From an uncultured Rhodospirillales bacterium (GTDB taxonomy: Bacteria > Pseudomonadota > Alphaproteobacteria > CALMVH01), in NCBI GenBank assembly GCA_937873165.1, contig CALMVH010000074.1:1-20704 (forward strand): a DNA stretch of 20,704 nt. Direction: 5' to 3'. The notes beneath the pieces were generated by a model. The model did not search any database. It was given only the letters and a program-made list of their open reading frames with translations, and had not been told where the DNA came from. The position numbers and the translations under genes are program-made. Shown piece by piece: positions 7,798-15,889 of the stretch. Position 1 is the stretch's first letter. Each line of letters starts with the position of its first letter.

Positions 7798-8429
7798 GGC
7801 GTCGACCCGTAGCGGCGCATCTGGAGCGTGCCCGGATGCTCGGCACGGCTGTCGGCGGAGGTGATCTTGCCCATGACCTGGTCGCGGCGCGCGGCCCAGG
7901 TCTGGTCCGTGGGATCGTCCGACCAGGGAACGGCTTCCGCCAGCGCGCCGTAGAGGTAGGCGTTCGGGTACTTGGTCAGTAGCCAGTTCACCGGCGCGGC
8001 GGTCGAAAGCGGTGTGAAGCCGTAATAGGTCAGCTGCGCGACAGGCGGCATCTGCGGCGGTGCTGCAGGTGCCGGCGCGATGATCAGGTTCTGTCCGACG
8101 ATCGTGTAGGCCGTGGGCTGGCCAGAACCGTTGTCGATGCCGTAGTCCTCGTCCATGACCTGCGGCGTGACGTACTCGATAGGCGCGACGAACGAGCCCT
8201 GCAGGCTGATGCGGCGCATTTCCAGATAATTGGCTGGCAGCGGCAGGATGTTTGCCGTCAGCGTCAGCGGAGCGACGAGTTCCATCTCGCGCACGCGCAG
8301 ATCGGTCACGACATTGGTTTCGAACAGCGCGATGAAGTCGGGCACCCGCGCCGTGATGAACTGGTCGCTTTCGCGTGCCATCCAGTTCAGCACCGAGGTT
8401 TGCAAGTCGGCGTAGTTGTCGAGGCTCAT
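7794..8429 (-). CDS. Head-tail adaptor protein (SU10/P22 gp4-like)
   Basis: The product has 211 residues. The ATG at 8429 overlaps the upstream stop (ATGA); the frame is open upstream, but that part is out of character. It begins MSLDNYADLQTSVLNWMARE, followed by IPDFIALFETNVVTDLRVRE and LPANYLEMRRISLQ. This is the usual N-terminal pattern of podovirus adaptor proteins ('y.dL...v..wl.r.dl...ip.fi.laE..l.r.LR.re...'). Later YGALAEAVPW and the terminal helix also fit. The protein would form the ring that joins the portal to the tail nozzle. It lies directly before the nozzle-like gene, as expected for this phage type. Confidence 0.85.
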   Translation of the reverse strand: MSLDNYADLQTSVLNWMARESDQFITARVPDFIALFETNVVTDLRVREMELVAPLTLTANILPLPANYLEMRRISLQGSFVAPIEYVTPQVMDEDYGIDNGSGQPTAYTIVGQNLIIAPAPAAPPQMPPVAQLTYYGFTPLSTAAPVNWLLTKYPNAYLYGALAEAVPWSDDPTDQTWAARRDQVMGKITSADSRAEHPGTLQMRRYGSTP

Positions 8430-8746
8430 AGCTTGCCCGGGGCCGTACGCAGCCACCGCCATTCGGGATCGTTCAGCTTGCGCCGCACTCGCTCGGCATC
8501 CGACTTGCGGAAGACGTTGATACCGTCCTCGTTCAGCCACTTCTCAACGATCACGGCAGGTATGCTTGCCATGCGCCAGATATCCCGGGCACGGTCGCTC
8601 AGCGAAAACGCGTTGTAGGCCTGCCTGTTGGCCGCGAAGTGTTCCGCCAGCACCTGGCTGCGTTTGACCAGCACGTTGCCGTCTTCGTCGATCTCGTAAG
8701 TCGTCGTGACGCCGCCGGCATCCGTGCTGTCGACAAGCCGGGCCAT
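8426..8746 (-). CDS. Small conserved phage protein before the adaptor
   Basis: The product has 106 residues (MARLVDSTDAGGVTTTYEID). The first 30 residues look like beta strands; the rest is helical and charged (RQAYNAFSLSDRARDIWRMA, then VEKWLNEDGINVFRKSDAE) and ends basic. The C-terminal half reads like a short DNA- or protein-binding helical bundle. The ATG overlaps the previous stop by one base and the stop overlaps the adaptor start, so it is firmly part of the late operon. I do not recognise a named family. Its place between capsid decoration and adaptor genes suggests a head-completion or assembly role, which is inference. Confidence 0.75.
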   Translation of the reverse strand: MARLVDSTDAGGVTTTYEIDEDGNVLVKRSQVLAEHFAANRQAYNAFSLSDRARDIWRMASIPAVIVEKWLNEDGINVFRKSDAERVRRKLNDPEWRWLRTAPGKL

Positions 8747-9078
8747 TAGCTGCCCGTGCCTGGCGTGATCGACAGCGTCGTGGATCCGGTCTGGGTGATC
8801 GCCGCCAGCGATGTCTGTCCGCCGGTCGTGATCACCTTCGTCTCGCCCGCCGCGATCGGCATGGATCCAAGCGTCGTGATCGTGGGGACGATTGCCACGG
8901 CAGAAGCGCTGCCCATCTCGATGTAGGCGGGCGTCGAGCCAAGGGTCGTGATCTTCGCCTGAGGCATCTTGGCCAGCGAAGCACCCGAAGGCGGGTTGAA
9001 CGCGACGTTCGACGACGTCGTGCCCGCCTGCAGCAAAGCCGTGGAGAGCGGTGCTGGAGTGAAGCAGATAAAGCGCAT
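8746..9078 (-). CDS. Small beta-rich capsid-associated protein
   Basis: The product has 110 residues (MRFICFTPAPLSTALLQAGT), nearly free of charged residues and rich in Thr, Ser, Ala and Gly. It ends with MPIAAGETKVITTGGQTSLA and TTLSITPGTGS. The 'aGe.k.i..g..tslAaI..sG...l.itpG.G' ending is a pattern I associate with small virion surface proteins that follow the major capsid gene. It starts 3 bases after the stop of another beta-rich protein. Capsid decoration or cement protein is the favoured reading; there is no direct proof. Confidence 0.72.
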   Translation of the reverse strand: MRFICFTPAPLSTALLQAGTTSSNVAFNPPSGASLAKMPQAKITTLGSTPAYIEMGSASAVAIVPTITTLGSMPIAAGETKVITTGGQTSLAAITQTGSTTLSITPGTGS

Positions 9079-9081
9079 GGC

Positions 9082-9546
9082 TTACACCACGATGAAGCGG
9101 ATGTAGGCGTTTGCGATCATGCCTGCCGACGCGCCAGAGGCGGTCGAGAAATTGATCGACTGGCCGGGGTTGACGCCCAGTACGGTGCTGCCCGATCCGC
9201 CCTTGTTCGTCACATCGTCGACATCTTCGACCGCACCGATGGTGACGCCGCTGATCAGGTTCGAGGATGAGGTCGCGGCATTCGCGGCCGAGCCGACGTT
9301 CATCGTGGCGGCGGCTGTCGAGGGAGTCGTCACGTCCACCATGATGCCGGTCACGATGATGCGAGCGGACTCTGGGTTCGCCCAGGAGCCAAGACCGGCC
9401 GCCGCATCGTTACCGCCGGCCAGCGGCTGCACGGCAATGACCTCGTTCCGCCAGAGCAGGCCGCCCACGCGCAGGTGACGCCGGCCCGTGACAGTGTCGA
9501 TCAGGCTGAGCGACCCGTCGTCGTGCTGTTTGTTGACGACCGACAT
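9082..9546 (-). CDS. Putative capsid decoration protein
   Basis: The product has 154 residues (MSVVNKQHDDGSLSLIDTVT). From about residue 60 it is a beta-sandwich-like domain: RIIVTGIMVDVTTPSTAAAT, then MNVGSAANAATSSSNLISGV, then VNPGQSINFSTASGASAGM, ending ANAYIRFIVV. The pattern 'v.vdvTT.StaaatlnvG.a..atsS.nLi.Gv..' recurs in phage capsid-associated proteins. The gene is third after the major capsid gene (capsid, terminator, small protein, this), the usual place of decoration proteins. A head-fibre or other surface role is equally possible. Confidence 0.75.
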   Translation of the reverse strand: MSVVNKQHDDGSLSLIDTVTGRRHLRVGGLLWRNEVIAVQPLAGGNDAAAGLGSWANPESARIIVTGIMVDVTTPSTAAATMNVGSAANAATSSSNLISGVTIGAVEDVDDVTNKGGSGSTVLGVNPGQSINFSTASGASAGMIANAYIRFIVV

Positions 9547-9749
9547 TACTTGTCCTCCAACAGGGTCACGTGGTCGCGCTCGACGAGCAGAAGCGCATCG
9601 TCCTCGGTCACCTCGCGGATCTCGAGGAACTCCATGGGGCTGTCATTGACCCAGGGCTGGTTTTTCACGATGCACTTGACGCGCACCATCTTGCCCGGCT
9701 TGCGGGCCTTTGCGAGACGGTTCTCGTCGGAAGGGTTTTCGTCGGCCAT
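9546..9749 (-). CDS. Small acidic protein after the capsid terminator
   Basis: The product has 67 residues. The ATG at 9749 has GGAG 6 bases upstream. The U tract of the capsid terminator ends immediately before this GGAG. A TTG at 9761 is in frame but lies inside the terminator/SD junction and is unlikely. The protein starts MADENPSDENRLAKARKPGK and then has a compact beta-type domain (VRVKCIVKNQPWVND, FLEIREVTEDDALLL). I do not recognise the family. It shares its stop/start bases with the decoration-like gene downstream. Confidence 0.72.
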   Translation of the reverse strand: MADENPSDENRLAKARKPGKMVRVKCIVKNQPWVNDSPMEFLEIREVTEDDALLLVERDHVTLLEDK

Positions 9750-9759
9750 GTCGGTCTCC

Positions 9760-9790
9760 AAAAGAAAAGGGCGGCACTCAGGCCGCCCTC
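9760..9790 (-). terminator. Intrinsic terminator after the major capsid gene
   Basis: Minus strand: GGGCGGC, six-base loop, GCCGCCC, with a flanking A-T pair (8 bp stem), then TTTTCTTTT. It follows the capsid stop at 9815 by about 25 bases. Its position after the capsid gene parallels the late terminator of T7 after gene 10, which lowers transcription of the genes downstream relative to the capsid gene. Confidence 0.87.
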
Positions 9791-9814
9791 AGGGTTACGA
9801 TCTTGCGATCAGGA

Positions 9815-10765
9815 TCAGGTCACGTCGGCGATGATGCCGTTGCCTGCCTCGTTCATGCACATCAGCCCGTACTCGGAGATGATCTCCTTCTTCGTGCTGT
9901 CGCCGGTGTCTCCCAAGGGCTTAACGACCAGCGGACGGAGGTAGGCAACCTTCCAGAGGTCGGACTGCAGCGCCATCACGCTGCGAGGGCGCATGAAGCG
10001 GTCGGGAACCGCCTTCAGCTGACCGAAGTCACTCTCGTAAACGTCGACCGCAGCGAACAGCTTCTTCTCTTCCGCCTCGGCCATGCGGTTGGCATTGCCG
10101 GAGAAGGTCGAGAACTCCTGCTTGATGGCAGCCGGCATCAGGAGCATGTCCGGATCGCCACCGGCGTTGAACACCGACTGGAGGATGCTCTTCAGCTGGC
10201 CCTCGGTGAAGGGACGCAGAACGCCGTCGGTCGGTGCAGCCACCGTGCCGCCGCTGAAGCCGCCGTTGGCACCGCCCGTGCCGCGGTTCACGTTCGTCAC
10301 GAACCAGCTTTCCGCCGATCCAGTCAGGCGCGCCGTGGCGGCGCTGCCGGCGCTGGACGGGTTGTTCTGCACCAGCGCGGCTTCCATGTCGCGCTTCAAC
10401 TCCTTCGTCTTCTTGGTGATCTGGTACGCGGTTTCCTTTTTACCGCGGCCCGCCTTGTTGGTGGCATCCTGGGTGCCGGACACGACCAGGTTCTTGGTCG
10501 AGATCTGCGTGCGGTTGCCGACGCGCACGGTCGGCACTACGGCATCACCGACGGAGTCCGCGCCTTCGACCGCCGCGTTCTGCGGGTTCGGCTGCGCGAA
10601 CGTGTCGGTCTGCCATTCAAAATACGTGTTCTCGGCATCGGTGCTGGTGCACATCGTCAGGAACGGCGTGGCAGTCGGCGCGATGTTGCTGATGAAGTCT
10701 TTCAGGTCTTCACGAGTGCCTACCGACTGGTAGGACTGGAAGGTGTTGGTCGGTGCGGTAGCCAT
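9815..10765 (-). CDS. Major capsid protein (SU10-type, DUF5309-like HK97 fold)
   Basis: The product has 316 residues and starts MATAPTNTFQSYQSVG. The N-terminal block TREDLKDFISNIAPTATPF with an aromatic acidic segment (YFEWQTDT) is the recognition pattern of the SU10-type major capsid family (DUF5309). The middle contains TQISTKNLVVSGTQDATNKA followed by a long charged helix (QITKKTKELKRDMEAAL), as in the spine helix of HK97-fold capsids. The C-terminal part (YESDFGQLKAVPDRFMRP) matches the conserved 'Y.sdFG...vv..R.m' segment. The length is close to the SU10 family's usual 320-360 residues. The gene comes directly after the scaffold gene and is followed by an intrinsic terminator. No frameshift-extended product is evident. 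Confidence 0.93.
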   Translation of the reverse strand: MATAPTNTFQSYQSVGTREDLKDFISNIAPTATPFLTMCTSTDAENTYFEWQTDTFAQPNPQNAAVEGADSVGDAVVPTVRVGNRTQISTKNLVVSGTQDATNKAGRGKKETAYQITKKTKELKRDMEAALVQNNPSSAGSAATARLTGSAESWFVTNVNRGTGGANGGFSGGTVAAPTDGVLRPFTEGQLKSILQSVFNAGGDPDMLLMPAAIKQEFSTFSGNANRMAEAEEKKLFAAVDVYESDFGQLKAVPDRFMRPRSVMALQSDLWKVAYLRPLVVKPLGDTGDSTKKEIISEYGLMCMNEAGNGIIADVT

Positions 10766-10775
10766 ATGTCAGGTC

Positions 10776-11816
10776 CTATCCTAGTATTTTGAGGAGCACA
10801 TCAGCCCGTTCAGAGTCGGTGCCGCTGCGCAGGATTTTGTTTGTGGCGGCGCGTGACTGGTTCGGCTGTGCTTCGGACCTGGCAGGCTTGACGGGCGTCT
10901 GCACACGCGGTGCAGATGCCGTCTTGGTGGCGACCTTGGTAGCGGCCTGCTTGTACGCGCGGCCCTTCAGGGCATCCGCGAGGACAACGTAGAGCCGGTG
11001 GTCCAGGACGCCGTCGATCTCCTGCTGTGAGTACCCAATTTCCTTCAGGTAGCTGGCGCTATCCGCCCGAAGCTTCGCGCCCGTCTTTTCATCGACGAAC
11101 TCTGGTGCTTTCTCGGCGATCAGCTTGCGTTGCTCTGTCGCGTACTGGCCGAGCTGCGTACGAGCGTCAGCCTGGTTGCGCGCTTCGAGCTGGGCGCGTT
11201 CGGACAGCCGCCCCTGCAGCTTCTCGCGGTCGCGCTGGAACAGCGCATAGCGGGCAGGATCGGACGCCGCCAGCCGGTCGAGATCGCCTTCGGACTTGAT
11301 GTCCGAAAACTTCTCGGCGAACTGTTGGATCAGGGTATTGTCTTCCGAAGCAAGCCGCGCCGACAGGCGCTGCCGCTCTTGTGTGGCCGCCTGGATCACC
11401 GCTTCCGCGTTTTTCTTGATCTCGGCAGCTTCCTTGAGGCTGGAGTTCGTCGCCTTGTCGCGCTCGCTCTCCCGGCGGGCAATGACTGCCTGCGCTTCGG
11501 GTGGGAGTGACGCAAAAACGGCCTTGTCCTCTGCGCTCCAACTGAGCGGTGCGCCGATGGCAGCCGTTTCCGGCTGTTCAGCTTCTTCGCCCTGTTCTTC
11601 GTCGCTGGCCTCCCCCTCGGAAGGTGCGTCGTCCTCGGCCTGTTCGGCCTCTGAATCTGGCTGAGCGTCGTCCGCGCCTGCCGTATCCTGTTCCTCGAGC
11701 GCGTCCGTATCCTCGGTGCCGCCCAGAAGGGAGAACATCTTGTCGATCGCGGCGCTGTCGCCATGCGAACCGGGTTCCGCTGCCTCGACCGGCGCGGATG
11801 CTTGTGCTTCAGCCAT
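10776..11816 (-). CDS. Capsid scaffolding protein
   Basis: The product has 346 residues (MAEAQASAPVEAAEPGSHGD). Residues 35-85 are an Asp/Glu-rich disordered segment. They are followed by PLSWSAEDKAVFASLPPEAQ (about 89-108), a motif seen at the start of many podovirus scaffolds ('p.sw..e.ka.f..Lp.e.Q..i..re..r'). A long charged coiled-coil region (110-230) follows, then a basic C-terminus with Lys, Arg, Thr and Ala that would bind the capsid protein. The gene sits between portal and capsid genes, the expected position, and ends 10 bases before the capsid start. Acidic composition and coiled coils support the call more than any catalytic motif could. Confidence 0.88.
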   Translation of the reverse strand: MAEAQASAPVEAAEPGSHGDSAAIDKMFSLLGGTEDTDALEEQDTAGADDAQPDSEAEQAEDDAPSEGEASDEEQGEEAEQPETAAIGAPLSWSAEDKAVFASLPPEAQAVIARRESERDKATNSSLKEAAEIKKNAEAVIQAATQERQRLSARLASEDNTLIQQFAEKFSDIKSEGDLDRLAASDPARYALFQRDREKLQGRLSERAQLEARNQADARTQLGQYATEQRKLIAEKAPEFVDEKTGAKLRADSASYLKEIGYSQQEIDGVLDHRLYVVLADALKGRAYKQAATKVATKTASAPRVQTPVKPARSEAQPNQSRAATNKILRSGTDSERADVLLKILG

Positions 11817-11824
11817 TCAGATCC

Positions 11825-12085
11825 TCAGTGTTGGCGGTTTGACTGGGCGTTCCTGGCAGCGGCGACCTTGCCGTCGCTGATCACCCTGCCGAAGTAGTCG
11901 CGGAATGCCCGGGCGGCGCGGATCGACAGGTATGCGTCCTCCCGGGTCCGGACGTCACCCAGGTCGCTTTCGATGAGCCGCGTGATCTCGGTGGCTTCTA
12001 TCTGGGCGAGCGCCTCGACCACCAGATCGTCTTCCAGAATGACCTTTGCACGCTGCGCGCGGCGTATCTCTTCGTCACGATCCAT
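11825..12085 (-). CDS. Small helical protein between portal and scaffold
   Basis: The product has 86 residues and starts MDRDEEIRRAQRAKVILEDD. It is almost wholly helical and highly charged (EATEITRLIESDLGDVRTRE, then LSIRAARAFRDYFGRVI). Small proteins with the pattern 'e.rRa.rA..iLed.l..eA...i......i..' followed by 'r.re.a.l.iral..fr..l' are frequent just after the portal gene in phages of alphaproteobacteria; to my knowledge they have no assigned function. The ATG overlaps the portal stop (TGATG), so translation is probably coupled to the portal. A portal-assembly or head-completion factor is possible. Confidence 0.8.
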   Translation of the reverse strand: MDRDEEIRRAQRAKVILEDDLVVEALAQIEATEITRLIESDLGDVRTREDAYLSIRAARAFRDYFGRVISDGKVAAARNAQSNRQH

Positions 12086-14229
12086 CAGCTACCTGCCGGC
12101 TGGGGTTGCGCTTGTGCCTGGGCAGCCTGTTGCGCCTGCAAAGCACGGTCCTGATTGTTCTGGCTGGCATCGAACAGGTGCTGCAGCACCGTCTGCATGC
12201 CATCCATCGAGGCCTGCATCTGCGCGATCGATCCGTCCTGCCCCGCCTTGATGCGGGCGGCCTCGATCGTGGCATCGGCGTTGATCTGAGCAATGCGGAT
12301 GGCGCGGTCGGTCTCGATCTGGCCTTTCAGCTGCTCGATCTGCGGCTCGGCCTGCAGGCGCATCTGCTCTTTCTGCAAATCTGTCTGTGCCTGGACCTGC
12401 GCGCCGGCATGCGGGTTGCTCGGTGGCTGCGGTGGTGTCGGCGACTTCGAGGGATCGGTGAAGAACGGGTCGGGCGACCGGAAACCGCCGTTCTCCACCA
12501 TCTTTGCCAGGGTGTGGTAATAGTTCTCCAGCGTGCAGAGCGGATTGTTCGGCCCCAGCTGCATCAGGATCTGCTCCTGCTTCGCGGCGATGGCCGCCAG
12601 GTGCGCCAGCATCTGGTCCTTGTTATTCGTGCCGAGGCCCACGTTGATGGTCAGGCCCATCTGGTCGTTCCAGCTGCGCGGATCCATCATCGTCCAGACT
12701 TTGTTGATCCGGACCGTGCGCGGTTCGTCCTGGTGCTTGCATACCAGTTCGAGGATCTTGCGGAAGATCGACTTCACGCCGGTCTCGGCTGCGATGCGCG
12801 CGATCATTTCCTGGCGCAGCTGCGAGCTGTTGGAGCTCAGGTTGGCCGCTGTGGCCGTCTTGTTGATGCTGTTCGGGTCGAAGCCGACATTGTTCTGATA
12901 CGTGCCGGACCGGGCTTCAAGAATGCCGTCGACGTAGTTCAGGACGCCGATGGCTTCCTGCATGATCGGGGCGGTCTCCAGCGGCATGATCTGGCCTTCG
13001 GGAGCCGCGCCACCCAGCATACGCACGACGCCGCCCGGTACTGGGTTCAGCAGGTCGTCCATGTTGACCTTGTCGCTGACCGCCGACCGGGCGTTGTTCG
13101 TCCGGTACATGTTGTCGAGCAGCTGCCGGGTCACCGTCGACTTGATCAGCTGCATGTCGCGCGTCACGTCCGCGATCGACAAGCCGTAGAACTTGTGCGT
13201 CATCGGGATAGGCGAGAAGTATGCGTAGGGCTGGCCGTCAGCCAGCTCGTTCTCCAGCAGCTTGCCGTTTTCCATACCGGCGAGGCGCACCCGGCGCAGT
13301 TCAGCGATGCCGTCGCCATCGTAGTCGACCTTCAGGTACAGGTCGCCAACCCATATCCGCCGTGCCTGCCCGTCCTGGCTGTCGTCGCCAAGTTCCGGAG
13401 CGTCGTCATCGACAATGAAGCGCTGGATGCGCTCTTCGTTGAACGTGGTCTCGGCAGCCGACGGGAGGCTGTCGACCAGATCCTTGTCGTAACCTTCAGC
13501 GACCAGCTCGGACGCCGTGTACAGCATCCAGTCGCCCAGCATGATCGCGTCTTCCGATGTCGTGGCGCGGCGCGACACCATGAACTGCTCCGGCGGCACC
13601 GGTTGCAGCTTGACCCGCTTGACCTTGCTCTTGCGCTTCAGGACGACATCGTGCTGCGTCGCCGGCATCATCTGCGTCTGACCTGTCCCGGGGTCGGCCT
13701 GCGCGATCTGACCCTGGTATTCGCTATGCTCGGCGACTTCGACCTCGTCGACCTCCGTAAGCGCCACGAACTGCGGGTCGTAGAGGCCGGTGTAGCGTTC
13801 CTCACGAACCCGTTCCGTCTCGGACCAGTAAACCTTCGTGACGCCCAGCTTCGACAGGAACGCGTCCTTGAACAGCGAGTAGAGGACGTGAAAGCCGTTG
13901 TTGTCCTTGGTAAAGATGTAGTTGCAGTAGTCCGTCGCCTGCTTGGCGCTAGCTTCGTCCGATGGCGTTTCCGGCTCGAACTCGACCACATCCTCCGACC
14001 CCATGAAGGTCTTGAGGAAGCTCGGAAGCATGGCTTCGATCGTATCGCGGACCTCGGTCGTCACGACGGCGCTGGAGCCGTCGATCTCATCGCCGTACGG
14101 CTCGCCGTTGTAGTACGCCATTGCCAGCCGTCGCTCTTCCGACAGGCGCCCTGACAGGAAACCCAGCGACTGGAACGCCTCGCGCGCGGCAATCGCAACC
14201 AGCTCGTCGTCCGTCATCTTGGCGGCCAT
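12085..14229 (-). CDS. Portal protein (P22/SU10-like)
   Basis: The product has 714 residues (MAAKMTDDELVAIAAREAFQ), in the length range of the long P22-type portals. The N-terminal part has RRLAMAYYNGEPYGDEIDGS followed by SAVVTTEVRDTIEAMLPSFL, the standard portal wing signature. KDAFLSKLGVTKVYW, the 'W..' stem region, MTHKFYGLSIADVTRDMQLI and LSSNSSQLRQEMIARIAAET are all typical. The last 100 residues (613-714) form a long Gln/Ala-rich helix that would make the C-terminal barrel found in P22-like portals. The dodecamer sits at one capsid vertex and threads DNA during packaging and ejection. The gene lies between a small gene after TerL and the scaffold region, with 1-base stop/start overlaps on both sides. 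Confidence 0.95.
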   Translation of the reverse strand: MAAKMTDDELVAIAAREAFQSLGFLSGRLSEERRLAMAYYNGEPYGDEIDGSSAVVTTEVRDTIEAMLPSFLKTFMGSEDVVEFEPETPSDEASAKQATDYCNYIFTKDNNGFHVLYSLFKDAFLSKLGVTKVYWSETERVREERYTGLYDPQFVALTEVDEVEVAEHSEYQGQIAQADPGTGQTQMMPATQHDVVLKRKSKVKRVKLQPVPPEQFMVSRRATTSEDAIMLGDWMLYTASELVAEGYDKDLVDSLPSAAETTFNEERIQRFIVDDDAPELGDDSQDGQARRIWVGDLYLKVDYDGDGIAELRRVRLAGMENGKLLENELADGQPYAYFSPIPMTHKFYGLSIADVTRDMQLIKSTVTRQLLDNMYRTNNARSAVSDKVNMDDLLNPVPGGVVRMLGGAAPEGQIMPLETAPIMQEAIGVLNYVDGILEARSGTYQNNVGFDPNSINKTATAANLSSNSSQLRQEMIARIAAETGVKSIFRKILELVCKHQDEPRTVRINKVWTMMDPRSWNDQMGLTINVGLGTNNKDQMLAHLAAIAAKQEQILMQLGPNNPLCTLENYYHTLAKMVENGGFRSPDPFFTDPSKSPTPPQPPSNPHAGAQVQAQTDLQKEQMRLQAEPQIEQLKGQIETDRAIRIAQINADATIEAARIKAGQDGSIAQMQASMDGMQTVLQHLFDASQNNQDRALQAQQAAQAQAQPQPAGS

Positions 14230-14489
14230 CAGGTTTCATCCCAATGCTTTTGGAAAAGCCAGTTCAGCCGTGCGATCGCGCCAGCCAGCTGATGCCAGTA
14301 GATCGTGCCGCAAGACCAGTTGCAGGTCGTGTCGGCATTTCCGTAAATCATGGTGATTGCAACGCCCGCCAATTCACCGGCTTTCGCCTTGTCGAGGGCG
14401 TCTTGAAGAACCTCAATAACAGTTTCATCAGGCTTTCCAAGGATCGGGCCTACTCGACCAAGGCGAACAACGTTATCCATCAGACCCAT
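14229..14489 (-). CDS. Small phage protein between TerL and portal
   Basis: The product has 86 residues from the first ATG (MGLMDNVVRLGRV); the second ATG at 14480 overlaps the TerL stop as TGATG and may be the true start. Next come ETVIEVLQDALDKAKAGELA and then GVAITMIYGNADTTCNWSCG, an alternating helix/strand pattern. I recall small phage proteins with 'v...L...l..a..Gel.gvAiv.v......' and a Trp near the C-terminus, usually annotated hypothetical. It has three Cys/Trp-rich positions (CNWSCGTIYW) but no clear metal site. It is fully embedded in the packaging operon. No function can be given. Confidence 0.75.
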   Translation of the reverse strand: MGLMDNVVRLGRVGPILGKPDETVIEVLQDALDKAKAGELAGVAITMIYGNADTTCNWSCGTIYWHQLAGAIARLNWLFQKHWDET

Positions 14490-15889
14490 TTCCGTTTCGG
14501 ATAGTTGAGAGGCGCTAAGGCTTTGTCGGCGCCAGCCTTGCCGAAGCGCACCATCATCATGCCGTACCGGGCCGCGCTCATCAGATCGTCGCGTTCCTTC
14601 ACGACCTTGCCGTCCTTGCGATGGTAGATGTGATGCTCCTGAAAATAGTCGTTGAGGTTCGAGAAGACCTTCCAGCGGTTCGTCTGCATGCGCTGCAGCA
14701 TGTCCATCAGCCCGGCCTCGACGCCGTTGCCCTTCTCGTCTTCGTACTGCGCATGCTTCTCGGTCATCGCGAGACCAAGCTTGCGATACTGGTCAGCGAG
14801 CGCCTCGCCCGAACCCTTGTCGTGCTGGTAGCCGTCATGCGGCCACGCCCATGGCAGCCAGTCGCCCCATGCCTTCAGCGTGCCGGCATGGATGATCGGC
14901 GTCGCTTCCTTCAGCCGGTGCGCGTGCGTGACGTAGATGCAATCCGCGTCCCGGTCCCACGCCAGCTTGACGGCGGCGGTCGGGTGATCCCAGCCGAAGT
15001 CGATGCCGCCGATCTGCAGCCAGTGCTTCGGGATGTCGAACGGCTCGACCGAGATATCCTCGTCAGCAATCGGGAAAATGCGGCCAGACCCCAGGATCGG
15101 AATGCCCTTGGTCCGGGCTTCGCGCTCGTGGGCGGGATAGCTGTCGATGATGCGTTGCCGTTCTTCCGGCGCGATATGCTCGGCATCCTCAATCACCATG
15201 TTCGTATCCGACCGGTCGCGAGACTCTTCCATCAGGAAGCGGCTGACCACGTCGGACATGCCGAGCAGCGGGGTGAAGGTCATCCAGACAATACCCTTCG
15301 TCGCGTTGGTGCGCGTCAGCCCTTCGGTGTAGATTTCCAGCGGCGGCTCTTCGTCGAACCAGATCCAGTCCAGCGTGTCGGCCTGCCACTTCTCGCGGCC
15401 CTGCTCGTAGTATTTCAGACGGATGCGGCTGATGCCGCCGGACACATGCCGGACCATGATCGTGTCGGCGAGATTGGACAGGCCGCGTGCCGGCAGGACA
15501 TCCTCGATGTGCGTCGCCGGTATCATGCCGGTGCCGCGGTTGCCGACCGGGCCGATCAGAAGGCGCTGGATCGTGTCGCGGGTGACTTCGCCCGTTACGC
15601 CGCCGCACCAGCCCGCTGTAGGGCGGTCCCAGCGATGCCCAGTCCACCAGTCCGGATATAACCCGGTCGCGTGCATCGCGGCCTCGGCGGAACCGGCGAA
15701 GGACTTGCCCAGCTGATTGCCGGCGCGGAGCAGGCGCTCGCGAGTTCCCGCACCCAGCGCATGAAAGGCGATCTGCTTGCCGTAGGGCCGGTAGAGTTCA
15801 AGCTTTCGGCTTGCCAGTTGCCGCGCCACCCGCGCCTTCAGTTCCGCCAGGTCCTCCGGCGAGAGCTGCTGAAAGTCGTAGGAGGTCAT
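14480..15889 (-). CDS. terL: Terminase large subunit
   Basis: The product has 469 residues. The ATPase domain has a Walker A-like AGNQLGKS (56-63), Walker B IWFDEE (176-181) and a coupling segment MTFTPLLG (203-210). The nuclease domain has GGIDFGWDHPTA (294-305, likely metal ligand D297), a His/Asp-rich PHDGYQHDKGSGEALADQY (about 350-368) and a C-terminal DDLMSAARYG (434-443) that supplies the last acidic residues. This is the RNase H-like fold of TerL. The protein pumps DNA into the prohead and cuts the concatemer. Its start lies 92 bases inside the end of the small-subunit gene, an unusually long overlap; a GTG at 15829 could reduce it, but the N-terminal LSPEDLAELKARVARQL looks native. 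Confidence 0.97.
   Translation of the reverse strand: MTSYDFQQLSPEDLAELKARVARQLASRKLELYRPYGKQIAFHALGAGTRERLLRAGNQLGKSFAGSAEAAMHATGLYPDWWTGHRWDRPTAGWCGGVTGEVTRDTIQRLLIGPVGNRGTGMIPATHIEDVLPARGLSNLADTIMVRHVSGGISRIRLKYYEQGREKWQADTLDWIWFDEEPPLEIYTEGLTRTNATKGIVWMTFTPLLGMSDVVSRFLMEESRDRSDTNMVIEDAEHIAPEERQRIIDSYPAHEREARTKGIPILGSGRIFPIADEDISVEPFDIPKHWLQIGGIDFGWDHPTAAVKLAWDRDADCIYVTHAHRLKEATPIIHAGTLKAWGDWLPWAWPHDGYQHDKGSGEALADQYRKLGLAMTEKHAQYEDEKGNGVEAGLMDMLQRMQTNRWKVFSNLNDYFQEHHIYHRKDGKVVKERDDLMSAARYGMMMVRFGKAGADKALAPLNYPKRKWV

Noticed and set aside
9710..10792. 360-codon plus-strand frame across the capsid gene
   Set aside because: Antisense of the capsid gene and its terminator; Arg/His-rich without recognisable motifs.
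12046..14154. 702-codon open frame on the plus strand across the portal gene
   Set aside because: It is fully antisense to a certain portal gene; its His/Val/Arg-rich composition with no domain is what GC-rich codon use produces on the opposite strand.
14621..15661. 346-codon plus-strand frame across the large terminase gene
   Set aside because: Antisense of TerL, which has clear Walker and nuclease motifs; the frame shows no family features.
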